Source: an uncultured Prevotella sp.
GTDB taxonomy: Bacteria; Bacteroidota; Bacteroidia; Bacteroidales; Bacteroidaceae
Reading direction: 5' to 3'
Assembly (NCBI GenBank): GCA_934254985.1
Contig: CAKQMS010000048.1
Coordinates: 1 to 16,170, forward strand
DNA: 16,170 nt
A program made the position numbers and the translations under genes. The notes beneath the pieces were generated by a model, which saw only the letters and a list, made by a program, of their open reading frames with translations, was not told where the DNA came from and made no database searches. Shown piece after piece: positions 7,147 through 14,047 of this stretch; the first letter of the stretch is position 1; each line of letters opens with the position of its first letter.

Positions 7147-7671
7147 TTATTCCTCTTTCGTGAATTGAAAGGCTACACGCTCATCACCCGACCAACAATG
7201 TATGATGCCACAATATTTGAACCCTTCTTTTTCTATAAGATGTTGCATCACCATATTGTCGCGATGCGTATCAATGCGAATATTGTCGTATTGTTGCTGA
7301 GCAAATTGCATGGCTATATGCATGATGCCCTTTATTTCACCTGTACTTGCAATACGATGTATGGTTGCATATGGCTTATCGTTGAGCCATTTGCCTTCAT
7401 AGATAATATTGTATGTAGGGTCAATACCTCCACGCAACACGAATGTTGCCACCACTTTTTCGTTCTTCTCCACAACATAGCTATCTCCGCTCTCTATATC
7501 TTGCGTCAGTTGTTCGTCGCTTGGGTATCCGTCTACCCATTGGCTTGGGTTTCCTGTGTTAGCCATAAACTGTCGTGCAATAGCGAAGATTTCTCTTAGT
7601 TTCGGAATGTCGTCAATAGTGGTTTTGCGTATGATGGTGTCGTTGGATAATATATAGTTTTTTTGCATCAT
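7147..7671 (-). CDS. GNAT-family N-acetyltransferase
   Basis: A 174-residue predicted acetyl-CoA-dependent acyltransferase of the GNAT fold; acceptor unknown. The opening IIRKTTIDDIPKLREIFAIAR is the typical beta1-alpha1 segment with the R-x-x-x-x-x-D pattern. The acetyl-CoA-binding motif A spans about 104-125 (IHRIASTGEIKGIMHIAMQFA), followed by IRIDTHRDNMVMQHLIEKEGF, the usual motif B in which residues after THRDN contact the substrate. Two ATG codons stand at the start (7671 and 7668); either is possible. It begins 24 bases after the yjbQ stop, suggesting a two-gene transcript. Length is ordinary for a single-domain GNAT. Confidence 0.87.
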   Translation of the reverse strand: MMQKNYILSNDTIIRKTTIDDIPKLREIFAIARQFMANTGNPSQWVDGYPSDEQLTQDIESGDSYVVEKNEKVVATFVLRGGIDPTYNIIYEGKWLNDKPYATIHRIASTGEIKGIMHIAMQFAQQQYDNIRIDTHRDNMVMQHLIEKEGFKYCGIIHCWSGDERVAFQFTKEE

Positions 7672-7695
7672 TCTTTGTTTATTTGTCTTTCTCGA

Positions 7696-8109
7696 TTATT
7701 CGTAGATTGTTGCCACAATCTTTCGAGCTCCACCATAGTCGCGGAATTCACATAGATAAATTCCTTGCCATGTGCCAAGGTTCACCCTTCCGTTAGTGAT
7801 AGGGATAGTAATGCTCACACCAAAGAGCGAACATTTGGCATGTGCAGGCATATCGTCGGCACCCTCAAACACATGGTCGTAGTATGGTTCATTCTCTTTT
7901 ACCATATGGTTCATAATCTTTTCCATATCCGAGCGTACATCTGGGTCAGCATTCTCGTTTATCGTCAGCGCACACGAAGTATGTTGCACAAAGAGGTTCA
8001 ACAATCCAGCTTTAGGCAATGGCATAGGAAGATTATCTAATATTTCGCGCGTCACCAAGTGGCATCCTCTACGTTTTGCTGATAGTCGAAATTCAGTTTG
8101 TTGTATCAT
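7696..8109 (-). CDS. YjbQ family protein (UPF0047)
   Basis: A 137-residue member of the small YjbQ/UPF0047 family. E. coli YjbQ is reported to have weak thiamine-phosphate synthase activity, so the name secondary thiamine-phosphate synthase is often used; the physiological role is not settled. Family blocks are all present: FVQHTSCALTINENADPDVRSDME (about 40-63, including H43), DDMPAHAK (86-92, H90) and NLGTWQGIYLCEFRD (110-124). I chose ATG at 8109. The frame continues upstream to a TTG at 8139, but a -7 promoter element (8137-8144) falls exactly there, so the longer version would lie at or before the transcription start. Confidence 0.93.
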   Translation of the reverse strand: MIQQTEFRLSAKRRGCHLVTREILDNLPMPLPKAGLLNLFVQHTSCALTINENADPDVRSDMEKIMNHMVKENEPYYDHVFEGADDMPAHAKCSLFGVSITIPITNGRVNLGTWQGIYLCEFRDYGGARKIVATIYE

Positions 8110-8136
8110 AATATCTTTTGTTTTTCTATGATAATG

Positions 8137-8144
8137 CAAAGATA
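8137..8144 (-). promoter_or_regulatory. -7 promoter element of yjbQ-GNAT
   Basis: TATCTTTG on the minus strand matches TAnnTTTG and sits 27 bases before the yjbQ ATG. Bases at the -33 position are T-rich without a clear TTTG. Confidence 0.55.
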
Positions 8145-8308
8145 CTACAAACGAGCGGAAAGAAAAAGAAATACGCAGTTTTCTTTTTCATTCCCGAGTG
8201 CTGTCTATCTTATTTAAAGATACTCATTTGCTTTTTCATATTATGCAGCCATAGCAACATTTTTGGATAATAATCGGCATATTTCTTATGATAATAACTT
8301 TTTTTCAT

Positions 8309-8316
8309 TAACTTTG
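8309..8316 (+). promoter_or_regulatory. -7 promoter element of the deoxynucleoside kinase pair
   Basis: TAACTTTG matches TAnnTTTG and ends 33 bases before the GTG start at 8350. It lies inside an upstream in-frame extension beginning with TTG at 8263, which argues that this extension is not translated. Confidence 0.55.
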
Positions 8317-8349
8317 CATAATTATAATCTTAAACTTAAAAATCACAAC

Positions 8350-8979
8350 GTGTATATAGGAATTGCAGGAAATATCGGAAGCGGAAAAACAACGCTTACC
8401 GAGATGCTTGCCAAGCATTACAAATGGGATCCGCGATACGAGGCTGTCGTGGAGAATCCCTATATGGAAGACTATTATAAAGACATCCAACGATGGTCGT
8501 TTGCCATGGAGGTCTACTTCCTTAAAGAACGATTCAAAGATGTGCTTGGAATAGCGCAGGCTGACCATACGATAATTCAAGACCGCACTCTCCATGAGGG
8601 TGTCTTCGTATTTACCGCCAACAACTATGCGCAGGGAAATATTAGCGACCGCGACTTTGAAACCTACATGGAGCTCTACGAACTTATGGTTGAGAAAGTG
8701 AAGTTGCCCGACCTTATGATATATCTTCGTTCGTCGGTATCACATCTTGTAGAAAACATTCAGAAGCGCGGACGTGAGTGTGAGCAGAAGATACATATCG
8801 AATATCTCCGCGGTCTTAATGATAAGTATGAGGATTTTATCCGCAATAAGTATAAAGGCAAGGTGTTAACCATCGATGTCGACAATCTCGACTACAAGAA
8901 TCGTCCTGAGGATTTCAAATTTATCACAGATAAGATAGATTCCATCCTCTTCGGACTCTTTGACCTCAACGATTTGTAA
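8350..8979 (+). CDS. Deoxynucleoside kinase, first of a tandem pair (predicted dGuo-type)
   Basis: A 209-residue member of the dCK/dGK-like deoxynucleoside kinase family, which phosphorylates deoxynucleosides to dNMP for salvage in the cytosol. The P-loop GNIGSGKTT is at residues 7-15, QDRT with R79 corresponds to the ERS/DRS motif, and the Arg-rich LID is KRGRECEQ (139-146). The base-contact position held by Gln97 in human dCK is Glu54 here (WSFAMEVYF), and that of Asp133 is Gly84 (DRTLHEG). As I recall it, B. subtilis deoxyguanosine kinase also has Glu at the first position, so deoxyguanosine is my guess. I chose GTG at 8350 because its product aligns without gaps with the next gene; the upstream frame contains no ATG. 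Confidence 0.9.
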   Translation: MYIGIAGNIGSGKTTLTEMLAKHYKWDPRYEAVVENPYMEDYYKDIQRWSFAMEVYFLKERFKDVLGIAQADHTIIQDRTLHEGVFVFTANNYAQGNISDRDFETYMELYELMVEKVKLPDLMIYLRSSVSHLVENIQKRGRECEQKIHIEYLRGLNDKYEDFIRNKYKGKVLTIDVDNLDYKNRPEDFKFITDKIDSILFGLFDLNDL

Positions 8980-8995
8980 TAAAACAGCTAAAACA

Positions 8996-9610
8996 ATGCA
9001 TATAGCAATAGCCGGAAACATCGGTAGCGGCAAGACCACGCTCACCAAGATGTTGGCAAAAAGATATAATTGGTCTCCTCGTTTCGAGCCAGTAGAACAC
9101 AATCCTTATCTCGACGATTTCTATAGTGATATGTCGAGATGGTCGTTCAACCTTCAGATTTATTTCCTCAACAAGCGCTTCAAAGAAGTGGTTGAAATTA
9201 GTCAGAGCGATGAAAACATCATCCAAGACCGTACAATCTTTGAGGACGCTTGCATCTTTGCGCCCAACCTTCATGGTCAGGGCTATATGTCAGATCGCGA
9301 CTTCGCCAACTATTCCGACCTCTTCGACACTATGATGTCGCTCGTCAAGTTGCCCGACCTCATGATCTACATTCGCTCTACCGTTCCTAATCTTATAGCA
9401 CAAATTGGCAAACGTGGTCGTTCATACGAGCAGACCATTCGCCTTGACTATCTTACAGGTCTTAACAACAGATATGAAGATTGGATAAAAAACTACAAGG
9501 GTAGACTCATCATCGTCGATGGCGACACTCTAAAGTTTGAATCAGATCCCGAAGCTTTCCGCTACATCACAGACAAGATTGATGCCACACTCTTCGGATT
9601 CTTTAAGTAA
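8996..9610 (+). CDS. Deoxynucleoside kinase, second of a tandem pair (predicted dAdo/dCyd-type)
   Basis: A 204-residue paralog of the preceding gene, co-linear with it over at least the first 150 residues. It has the P-loop GNIGSGKTT at 7-15, QDRTIFED with R79 and D84, and the LID KRGRSYEQ at 139-146. Base-reading positions carry Gln54 (WSFNLQIYF) and Asp84, the arrangement of human dCK (Gln97, Asp133) and, from memory, of the B. subtilis deoxyadenosine/deoxycytidine kinase. This predicts a purine or cytosine deoxynucleoside substrate different from that of the first copy. ATG at 8996 follows the first stop by 16 bases, so both are co-transcribed; a heterodimer like that of the Lactobacillus dAK/dGK pair is possible. 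The in-frame TTG at 8960 is rejected as start because it overlaps the upstream gene. Confidence 0.92.
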   Translation: MHIAIAGNIGSGKTTLTKMLAKRYNWSPRFEPVEHNPYLDDFYSDMSRWSFNLQIYFLNKRFKEVVEISQSDENIIQDRTIFEDACIFAPNLHGQGYMSDRDFANYSDLFDTMMSLVKLPDLMIYIRSTVPNLIAQIGKRGRSYEQTIRLDYLTGLNNRYEDWIKNYKGRLIIVDGDTLKFESDPEAFRYITDKIDATLFGFFK

Positions 9611-9640
9611 AGGTAAAAAGGCTTATAAAAAGGCTTATGA

Positions 9641-9735
9641 AAAGGTAAAAAAGTAAAAAGGTAAAAAAGTAAAAACATTGCTTACTTCTTTACCCTTTTA
9701 CCCTTTTACCTTTTTACCTTTTTACCCTTTTACTT
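9641..9735. repeat. Heptamer/octamer inverted-repeat array between convergent genes
   Basis: The left arm (9641-9675) is made of AAGGTAAAA and AAGTAAAA units. The right arm (about 9688-9735) is a tandem array of TTTTTACC/TTTTACCC units, their reverse complement, with a short spacer between. It lies where the deoxynucleoside kinase (+) and dehydrogenase (-) transcripts converge and probably forms a bidirectional terminator. The last unit provides the dehydrogenase stop codon. Confidence 0.65.
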
Positions 9736-10494
9736 TTCTCTATGTATTACACTTCCGCTTGCTTGATGAGTTGCAAGTATCAGTACTTCGGCAATCTGAA
9801 CATGTTTAGGAGCCGAGGCTGCATAGAATGCCACATCTGCTATATCTTCGCCAGTAAGTGGTTTTATACCTTTATATACATTGTCTGCACGCTCGTTGTC
9901 GCCATGGAAACGTATGTTGCTAAAATTCGTCTCTACCAGTCCAGGCTTAAGATTTGTAACCCTTACTGCCGATTCTGCAACATCTATTCTCAAACCATCT
10001 GTGATAGCCTTAACAGCAGCCTTGGTTGCACAATACACGTTGCCACCTGCATATGCAGCATCGCCAGCCACGCTTCCCACGTTTATCACGTGTCCCTCGT
10101 TGCGCTTCACCATTCCTGGCACAATCAAGCGCGTCATCGTAAGCAATCCCTTAATATTAGTATCTATCATGGTGCTCCAATCTTCCATGTCGCCCTCATA
10201 CTCCTTTTCAAGTCCAAGCGCCAATCCTGCATTGTTTATCAGCACGTCCACCTTTTGCCATTCGTCTTCAAGTGAGTTTACAGCAGCTTTTGCAGCATCA
10301 GTATCGCGAACGTCGAAAACCAATGTTTTCACTTTTACGTTGTAGTTCTCAGACTCCAACTGTGCCTTTATCTCCTCTAACTTCTCCTTTCGGCGAGCTG
10401 TCAGAATAAGGTTGTAACCACCCTCAGCAAACTTTCTTGCACAGGCTTCTCCAATGCCACTTGTGGCACCAGTAATAAGTGCTATCTTTTTCAT
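9730..10494 (-). CDS. Short-chain dehydrogenase/reductase, YdfG-like
   Basis: A 254-residue classical SDR with Rossmann fold, NAD(P)(H)-dependent. The cofactor motif TGATSGIG is at 8-15, with the ARR stretch at 33-35 after beta2 favouring NADPH. NNAG is at 87-90, and the catalytic tetrad is N113, S141, Y154 and K158 (YCATK). The C-terminal DIADVAFYAASAPKHVQI and LATHQASGSVIHRE blocks are typical of the YdfG group, which oxidises 3-hydroxy acids such as L-serine, L-allo-threonine or 3-hydroxypropionate. Substrate is inferred. ATG at 10494. It is a single gene, convergent with the kinases and divergent from the DUF3427 gene. Its final codons run into the repeat array. Confidence 0.93.
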   Translation of the reverse strand: MKKIALITGATSGIGEACARKFAEGGYNLILTARRKEKLEEIKAQLESENYNVKVKTLVFDVRDTDAAKAAVNSLEDEWQKVDVLINNAGLALGLEKEYEGDMEDWSTMIDTNIKGLLTMTRLIVPGMVKRNEGHVINVGSVAGDAAYAGGNVYCATKAAVKAITDGLRIDVAESAVRVTNLKPGLVETNFSNIRFHGDNERADNVYKGIKPLTGEDIADVAFYAASAPKHVQIAEVLILATHQASGSVIHREK

Positions 10495-10524
10495 ATTCTT
10501 AATAGTTTATTGTTCTACTAATCA

Positions 10525-10532
10525 CAAAGTTA
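10525..10532 (-). promoter_or_regulatory. -7 promoter element of the dehydrogenase gene
   Basis: TAACTTTG on the minus strand matches TAnnTTTG and lies 30 bases before the ATG. No convincing TTTG is present at the expected -33 spacing. Confidence 0.45.
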
Positions 10533-10596
10533 GCTAAGTTAATTGATAATTCTCCACAATTCCTTTATTTTTTACCTTTTTTACAATAAAAAGGCG

Positions 10597-10604
10597 TAAC
10601 TTTA
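10597..10604 (+). promoter_or_regulatory. Possible -7 element of the DUF3427-NUDIX unit
   Basis: TAACTTTA (one mismatch to TAnnTTTG) lies 54 bases before the ATG at 10659, preceded by T-rich sequence at the -33 distance. The same octamer recurs at 11421-11428, just before the NUDIX gene. Confidence 0.35.
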
Positions 10605-10658
10605 CCGCCATGAAAGGTATAAAGAAACGTTAACTATAAAACATAAAGCTACTATATA

Positions 10659-11390
10659 ATGTCAAATACAATCTTAATGAATGATGGTATGCGCCATCCT
10701 GCAAATCCTTCATCACGTGAAGATAAATTCCTTCAGCTATTCTACTATACTGTATGGATGGATGATGTGGATAAGGTGAATAAAACCTATAATCAATCAT
10801 TTGATAGCTTGGAAGATGCTGTTTGTTCGGTAGCCAATCTTGAATGGTTTATGGACGAACTTCGCTTTATGGTTTCACTACGTAGTAGCCAGCTTAGTCA
10901 GACAACGAAGTGGCTTAAGGTTGATGACCAAGGCGAAATAGAGCTATATGGTTGCTATAGTGCCGACGAGATACACTTGTTGCTTGAAAATAAGTTGGGT
11001 CGTTGGCAAGTCTTTGGCACTCAATATAACATGGAACGAAAGTTTGCCATGGTATTCGTTACGCTCAACAAATCGGATAAAGATTACTCTCCAAGCACAC
11101 TATACGAAGACTATGCTATCTCGCCTCAGCAATTTCATTGGCAGTCGATGAATAAAGTCCGCAAGAATAGCGAAGAGGGATTACGAATCTTTGAGCAACG
11201 AACCAATGGTTGGAAATATCTGCTCTTTGTGCGTGATGCTAAACAAGATGAATATGGCATTACCAACGCCTATTATTGTCTTGGCTTTATGGACTATGAA
11301 AGTAGTCATGGAGAATGTCCGATGAATGTTGTTTGGAATATGCATAATAATATTCCTGGCTTTATACTTGAATCGGCTAAAGCTATATAA
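10659..11390 (+). CDS. Stand-alone DUF3427 domain protein
   Basis: The 243-residue protein matches the DUF3427 domain, which is usually the C-terminal part of large restriction-type DEAD/DEAH helicases. Recognisable pieces are LYGCYSADEIHLLL (96-109, the domain entry), TLYEDYAISPQQFHWQS (147-163), KYLLFVRDAKQDEYG (186-200) and a closing strand region PMNVVWNMHNNIPGFIL. Function is unknown; nucleic-acid recognition is only a guess from the usual partners. Residues 20-85 are a predicted helical segment I do not recognise. No signal peptide, helicase motifs or nuclease motifs are present, so it is the tail domain alone. ATG start. It is followed after 52 bases by the NUDIX gene on the same strand. 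Confidence 0.72.
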   Translation: MSNTILMNDGMRHPANPSSREDKFLQLFYYTVWMDDVDKVNKTYNQSFDSLEDAVCSVANLEWFMDELRFMVSLRSSQLSQTTKWLKVDDQGEIELYGCYSADEIHLLLENKLGRWQVFGTQYNMERKFAMVFVTLNKSDKDYSPSTLYEDYAISPQQFHWQSMNKVRKNSEEGLRIFEQRTNGWKYLLFVRDAKQDEYGITNAYYCLGFMDYESSHGECPMNVVWNMHNNIPGFILESAKAI

Positions 11391-11442
11391 TATAAGTATT
11401 TAATCAAATATAGGCTGTTTTAACTTTAAGCATAAGAAATAT

Positions 11443-11829
11443 ATGAAGCACATAGAAGTTGTTGCTGCAATAATCTGTGATGGCGACAAGATATTTGCCA
11501 CTCAGCGAGGATATGGCGAGTGGAAAGATTGGTGGGAGTTTCCTGGAGGAAAAGTGGAGGAGGGCGAAAGGCCTGAGGAGGCTCTGCGCAGAGAGATTCG
11601 TGAGGAGTTGGCTACAGATATTTCTGTAGGCGATTTACTCACAACTGTAGAGTGTGACTATCCGAAGTTTCATCTCACTATGCATTGCTATCTCTGTACC
11701 ATCAATCGAGGTCCGCTATCGCTCCTTGAACATGAAGCAGCAAAATGGCTCACTCGCAGCACGCTAAACTCTGTGAAGTGGTTGCCTGCAGATAAAATGG
11801 TAATAGAGAAGTTGATTACTATTTTTTAG
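11443..11829 (+). CDS. NUDIX hydrolase, MutT-like (8-oxo-dGTP diphosphatase family)
   Basis: The 128-residue product has a full Nudix box at 36-58: G36, E42, R50-E51 and E54-E55, with Ala57 where the consensus has Gly, a substitution common in this MutT/CTP-pyrophosphorylase-like branch. The opening IEVVAAIICDGDKIFATQRG and WWEFPGGKVEEGE are typical of MutT, which hydrolyses 8-oxo-dGTP to the monophosphate and limits mutation. Other modified nucleotides, such as 5-methyl-dCTP, are possible for this branch. ATG at 11443. It lies downstream of the DUF3427 gene, with a weak TAACTTTA element in the 52-base gap, so it may have its own promoter. Confidence 0.92.
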   Translation: MKHIEVVAAIICDGDKIFATQRGYGEWKDWWEFPGGKVEEGERPEEALRREIREELATDISVGDLLTTVECDYPKFHLTMHCYLCTINRGPLSLLEHEAAKWLTRSTLNSVKWLPADKMVIEKLITIF

Positions 11830-11993
11830 GCAGCAATCTTTGCTTAATCAACTTTTGTAGTATTTGTATCGGATTTTCTTAATAAATACAAGAAAAAACA
11901 TTATTATTACCCTAATTTGATTATTTTAGCTGTGATGATGACGAGTACTAATCGTTTATCGATTACGATTATCAGTATAAGATAATGGAAATG
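11830..11993. other. Gene-free stretch after the NUDIX gene
   Basis: AT-rich sequence with no convincing reading frame on either strand. It contains an imperfect hairpin, TTGTAT...ATACAA (about 11873-11891), and a nested repeat, AATCG/CGATT, around 11950-11970. It leads into the strong terminator at 11994-12036 and could be a long 3' untranslated region of the NUDIX transcript or a small RNA. No clear TAnnTTTG promoter was found in it. Confidence 0.4.
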
Positions 11994-12036
11994 AGCCATA
12001 TAGGTGATTTCTTATGAAATTCCTATATGGCTTTTT
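11994..12036 (+). terminator. Strong intrinsic terminator
   Basis: AGCCATATAGG (11994-12004) pairs perfectly with CCTATATGGCT (12022-12032). An inner stem GATTTC/GAAATT with a TTAT loop extends it to about 17 base pairs with one bulge. T5 follows at 12032-12036. It can end the DUF3427-NUDIX transcript. The recombinase remnant begins immediately after it. Confidence 0.8.
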
Positions 12037-12244
12037 GCCGTCCATGTATCAAGACACACCTCGGCAGTTTTAGCGCTTGCACACGGAGCTGAAATCAGTG
12101 AGATAAGCAGATTTGTTAGGTCACGCTTCAACAGGCGTCACAGAGCGAGTTTATGCAGAAAAAAGGAGGGTGTGTCATGACACACCACATCCCAGTTACA
12201 AACTCCAATCATTGATGATATGCCCTCTCCCAAAGCAAGGTTAA
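12037..12244 (+). pseudogene. Tyrosine recombinase C-terminal remnant, frameshifted
   Basis: Frame one from 12037 reads AVHVSRHTSAVLALAHGAEISEISRF, the box II region of a phage-type integrase with the HxxR catalytic pair (H at 12043-12045, R at 12052-12054). After one extra base (G at 12115) the match continues as LGHASTGVTERVYAEKRR. This supplies the second catalytic His (GH, 12122-12124) and the nucleophilic Tyr (12152-12154). Everything upstream of box II is missing. The shifted frame runs on to a TAA at 12242-12244, through a palindrome and residues with no resemblance to integrases. This is a dead relic of a mobile element, truncated at its left side directly beside the terminator. Confidence 0.75.
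12169..12186. repeat. 18-bp perfect palindrome
   Basis: GGTGTGTCA (12169-12177) is followed without spacer by its exact reverse complement TGACACACC (12178-12186). It begins just after the codons for the recombinase Tyr and its EKRR tail. Half of it (GACACACC) also occurs at 12053-12060 inside the remnant. It could be a recombination-site relic or an operator. Confidence 0.6.
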
Positions 12245-12265
12245 CAGTAGCAATAAAAAGAGAAT

Positions 12266-12300
12266 AGGCGGCTTCGGGATTGCTCCTGGAACCGCCTTTT
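12266..12300 (-). terminator. Terminator hairpin of the FISUMP operon, possibly bidirectional
   Basis: AGGCGG (12266-12271) pairs with CCGCCT (12292-12297), with partial inner pairing TTC/GAA. On the minus strand it lies 27 bases beyond the stop of the last operon gene and is followed by ATTCTCTTTTT. On the + strand it is followed by TTTT. Confidence 0.6.
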
Positions 12301-12326
12301 GGGTTATGTTGTGAACATAAAAGGAA

Positions 12327-14006
12327 TTACTTCACTACAAATAAGTATTCACCAGTAATGTCATTGAAGAATACATCGTAAGTGCCTGCTGGGCAATTGA
12401 TGTTACCACCGAGAATGCTGCCCTTACCGTACTCCTTCTTGTTGATGTCACCACCATCACCCCAATTAACACTCCAATCATGGTTAGCGCGGAATTTCAA
12501 TTCCGTAGCTGATACGAGGGTAAGTACTGTATGCCAGTTATGAGGAATAACTTCAGTTAAGTCATAATCATCTGTCCAAGAATTAAATCCACCAATCAAT
12601 GAGACACTGTAATAAGTTGTAGGATTCTGGTCAGCAACCTTAGTCCATTCGTATGACATATTAGCGAAATCTACTGTCAACGTGTAATAAGCACCTGGCT
12701 CAGGACAAACGATAGCACGTGCACCACTCTGTGTGAGTGAACCAGACTCAGAATCGTCACCATCAAAGATAGCGCCATACGCAGTGTCCCAATTGCCGAA
12801 ATCGTCCTTCATCCATATCTTCAAGTCACCTGTAAACTGAGCAGTATAAGAGTGAACAGTGTTGCTCTCTGGATAGAATGCGAAATCCTTGTTCGATGCA
12901 TCCCAACCAGTTAATTGACCTACCATGTAATAGATATGATAAGAAGATGGCTTTTCACCGAAATCTGCGACAGGGCGGACAGGGAACCCATGGTTACGTG
13001 CGTAGTAGGACGCCGTGTAGACGTTGAGATTGTGGAATTCGAGGTCATAGGCGAGGCCGGAACTTTCGAGCGAACGAGACCAATAGTAGCCGTCCAAACC
13101 ATGGTCGTAGCGGTCACCGTAGATGCGGTAGCCCGAAGCAGGGAAGAAGATAGTGTTGCCGTTAGGTCCTTTGACAAGGAAACCGTTTCTACCAAGGTAA
13201 TAATTGGCCCTCCATGACCAATCACACTTATCATAAAGCTCTTTAAACTCTGAAGAATTTGGCATACGACAAGGGGCACCCCAATTGACGGTAGCAGCAT
13301 CGTCTTCGGAGTCAAGAGTTGTCTTACCATCTGAAGAGTTGTACTTTGTCTTATCATCTCCCCACTTATAAGTGCTCCATACATAATAAGACTTAGGCTC
13401 CGTCTCACCCCAAGCAAAATAATCGCCATCATCTGAAGATGATGCAGCACCAACATTAGTCTCTGCCCAAAGCAGACCACTGGGCAAACCAAGGTCAACG
13501 AACTTGTGGTTATTGATTATGATGTAAGAAAAAGTTGGTTTTTCACCAAAAGTCATAATGGATTTCACGTTGCCATAAAAGACTTCATCGCCTAACTTGA
13601 CATAACCACGATAATAATAAGTGGTGCCTGAGTCAAGGTTAGAAAGCGTAAAGTCATAACTTCCAACTGAAGTACCTAAGCGTCTGCGTTCGTATATATA
13701 AGTAGGAGTAGCTTTATATGATGAAAAGCAAACACCGACTTCGGGAGTTTGAGACAAAGATTGCACGTTATCGGCATAAGACACACTAATGGATGCTTCA
13801 AGCGTGTTAGTCGTAACTGAAGTGGCAGCAGAAGTACGGATATCAAAGAGCCAACTGCCTGCGGAAGTGGTGATGCTATCAATATCGGCTGCAGACTTGA
13901 CAGAGATGTTACCACCCTTCCAAATGAAAATGTTTTGCTGAGCATGAGCTGTCGTGAATACTATAGCTAACAATGCTGACAAAACGAATGAAAATATGCG
14001 TTTCAT
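12327..14006 (-). CDS. Exported FISUMP-domain protein with two C-terminal SusE/F-like modules
   Basis: A 559-residue multidomain protein. Residues 1-22 are a signal peptide (MKRIFSFVLSALLAIVFTTAHA, cut before QQN) without a lipobox Cys. Residues 25-55 hold a short Trp/Gly strand segment ending IDSITTSAGSWLF. Residues about 58-153 are fibronectin-III-like (SNLDSGTTYYYRGYV). Residues about 168-347 form the FISUMP domain, opening FVDLGLPSGLLWAETNVGA and closing GFPVRPVA. Residues about 357-455 and 460-559 resemble the starch-binding modules of SusE/SusF (MVGQLTGWD; LKFRANHDWSVNWG; PAGTYDVFFNDITGEY). I infer a surface or periplasmic glycan-related role; ligand unknown. It is the last gene of a leftward operon, 99 bases after its shorter paralog, sharing about 275 bases of near-identical DNA. 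The FISUMP end is highly divergent between the two. Confidence 0.82.
   Translation of the reverse strand: MKRIFSFVLSALLAIVFTTAHAQQNIFIWKGGNISVKSAADIDSITTSAGSWLFDIRTSAATSVTTNTLEASISVSYADNVQSLSQTPEVGVCFSSYKATPTYIYERRRLGTSVGSYDFTLSNLDSGTTYYYRGYVKLGDEVFYGNVKSIMTFGEKPTFSYIIINNHKFVDLGLPSGLLWAETNVGAASSSDDGDYFAWGETEPKSYYVWSTYKWGDDKTKYNSSDGKTTLDSEDDAATVNWGAPCRMPNSSEFKELYDKCDWSWRANYYLGRNGFLVKGPNGNTIFFPASGYRIYGDRYDHGLDGYYWSRSLESSGLAYDLEFHNLNVYTASYYARNHGFPVRPVADFGEKPSSYHIYYMVGQLTGWDASNKDFAFYPESNTVHSYTAQFTGDLKIWMKDDFGNWDTAYGAIFDGDDSESGSLTQSGARAIVCPEPGAYYTLTVDFANMSYEWTKVADQNPTTYYSVSLIGGFNSWTDDYDLTEVIPHNWHTVLTLVSATELKFRANHDWSVNWGDGGDINKKEYGKGSILGGNINCPAGTYDVFFNDITGEYLFVVK
13216..13490 (-). repeat. FISUMP framework direct repeat, copy 1
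   Basis: Near-identical to 14368-14645; the partner is one codon longer. It encodes LPSGLLWA through NKCDW-type framework. Such long direct repeats allow recombination between the two genes. Confidence 0.8.
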
Positions 14007-14047
14007 ATATATTATTGTCTTTGTTGTAATTCTAAATAATTTTTCGT

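Noticed and set aside
8263..8349. TTG-started N-terminal extension of the first deoxynucleoside kinase
   Set aside because: A TAACTTTG promoter element lies inside it, and the paralog begins at the position matching the GTG at 8350.
12920..13498. Alternative minus-strand frame inside the long FISUMP gene (192 codons), echoed in the paralog at 14096-14482
   Set aside because: Both copies are produced by the same near-identical DNA in a shifted frame, without start context or domain.
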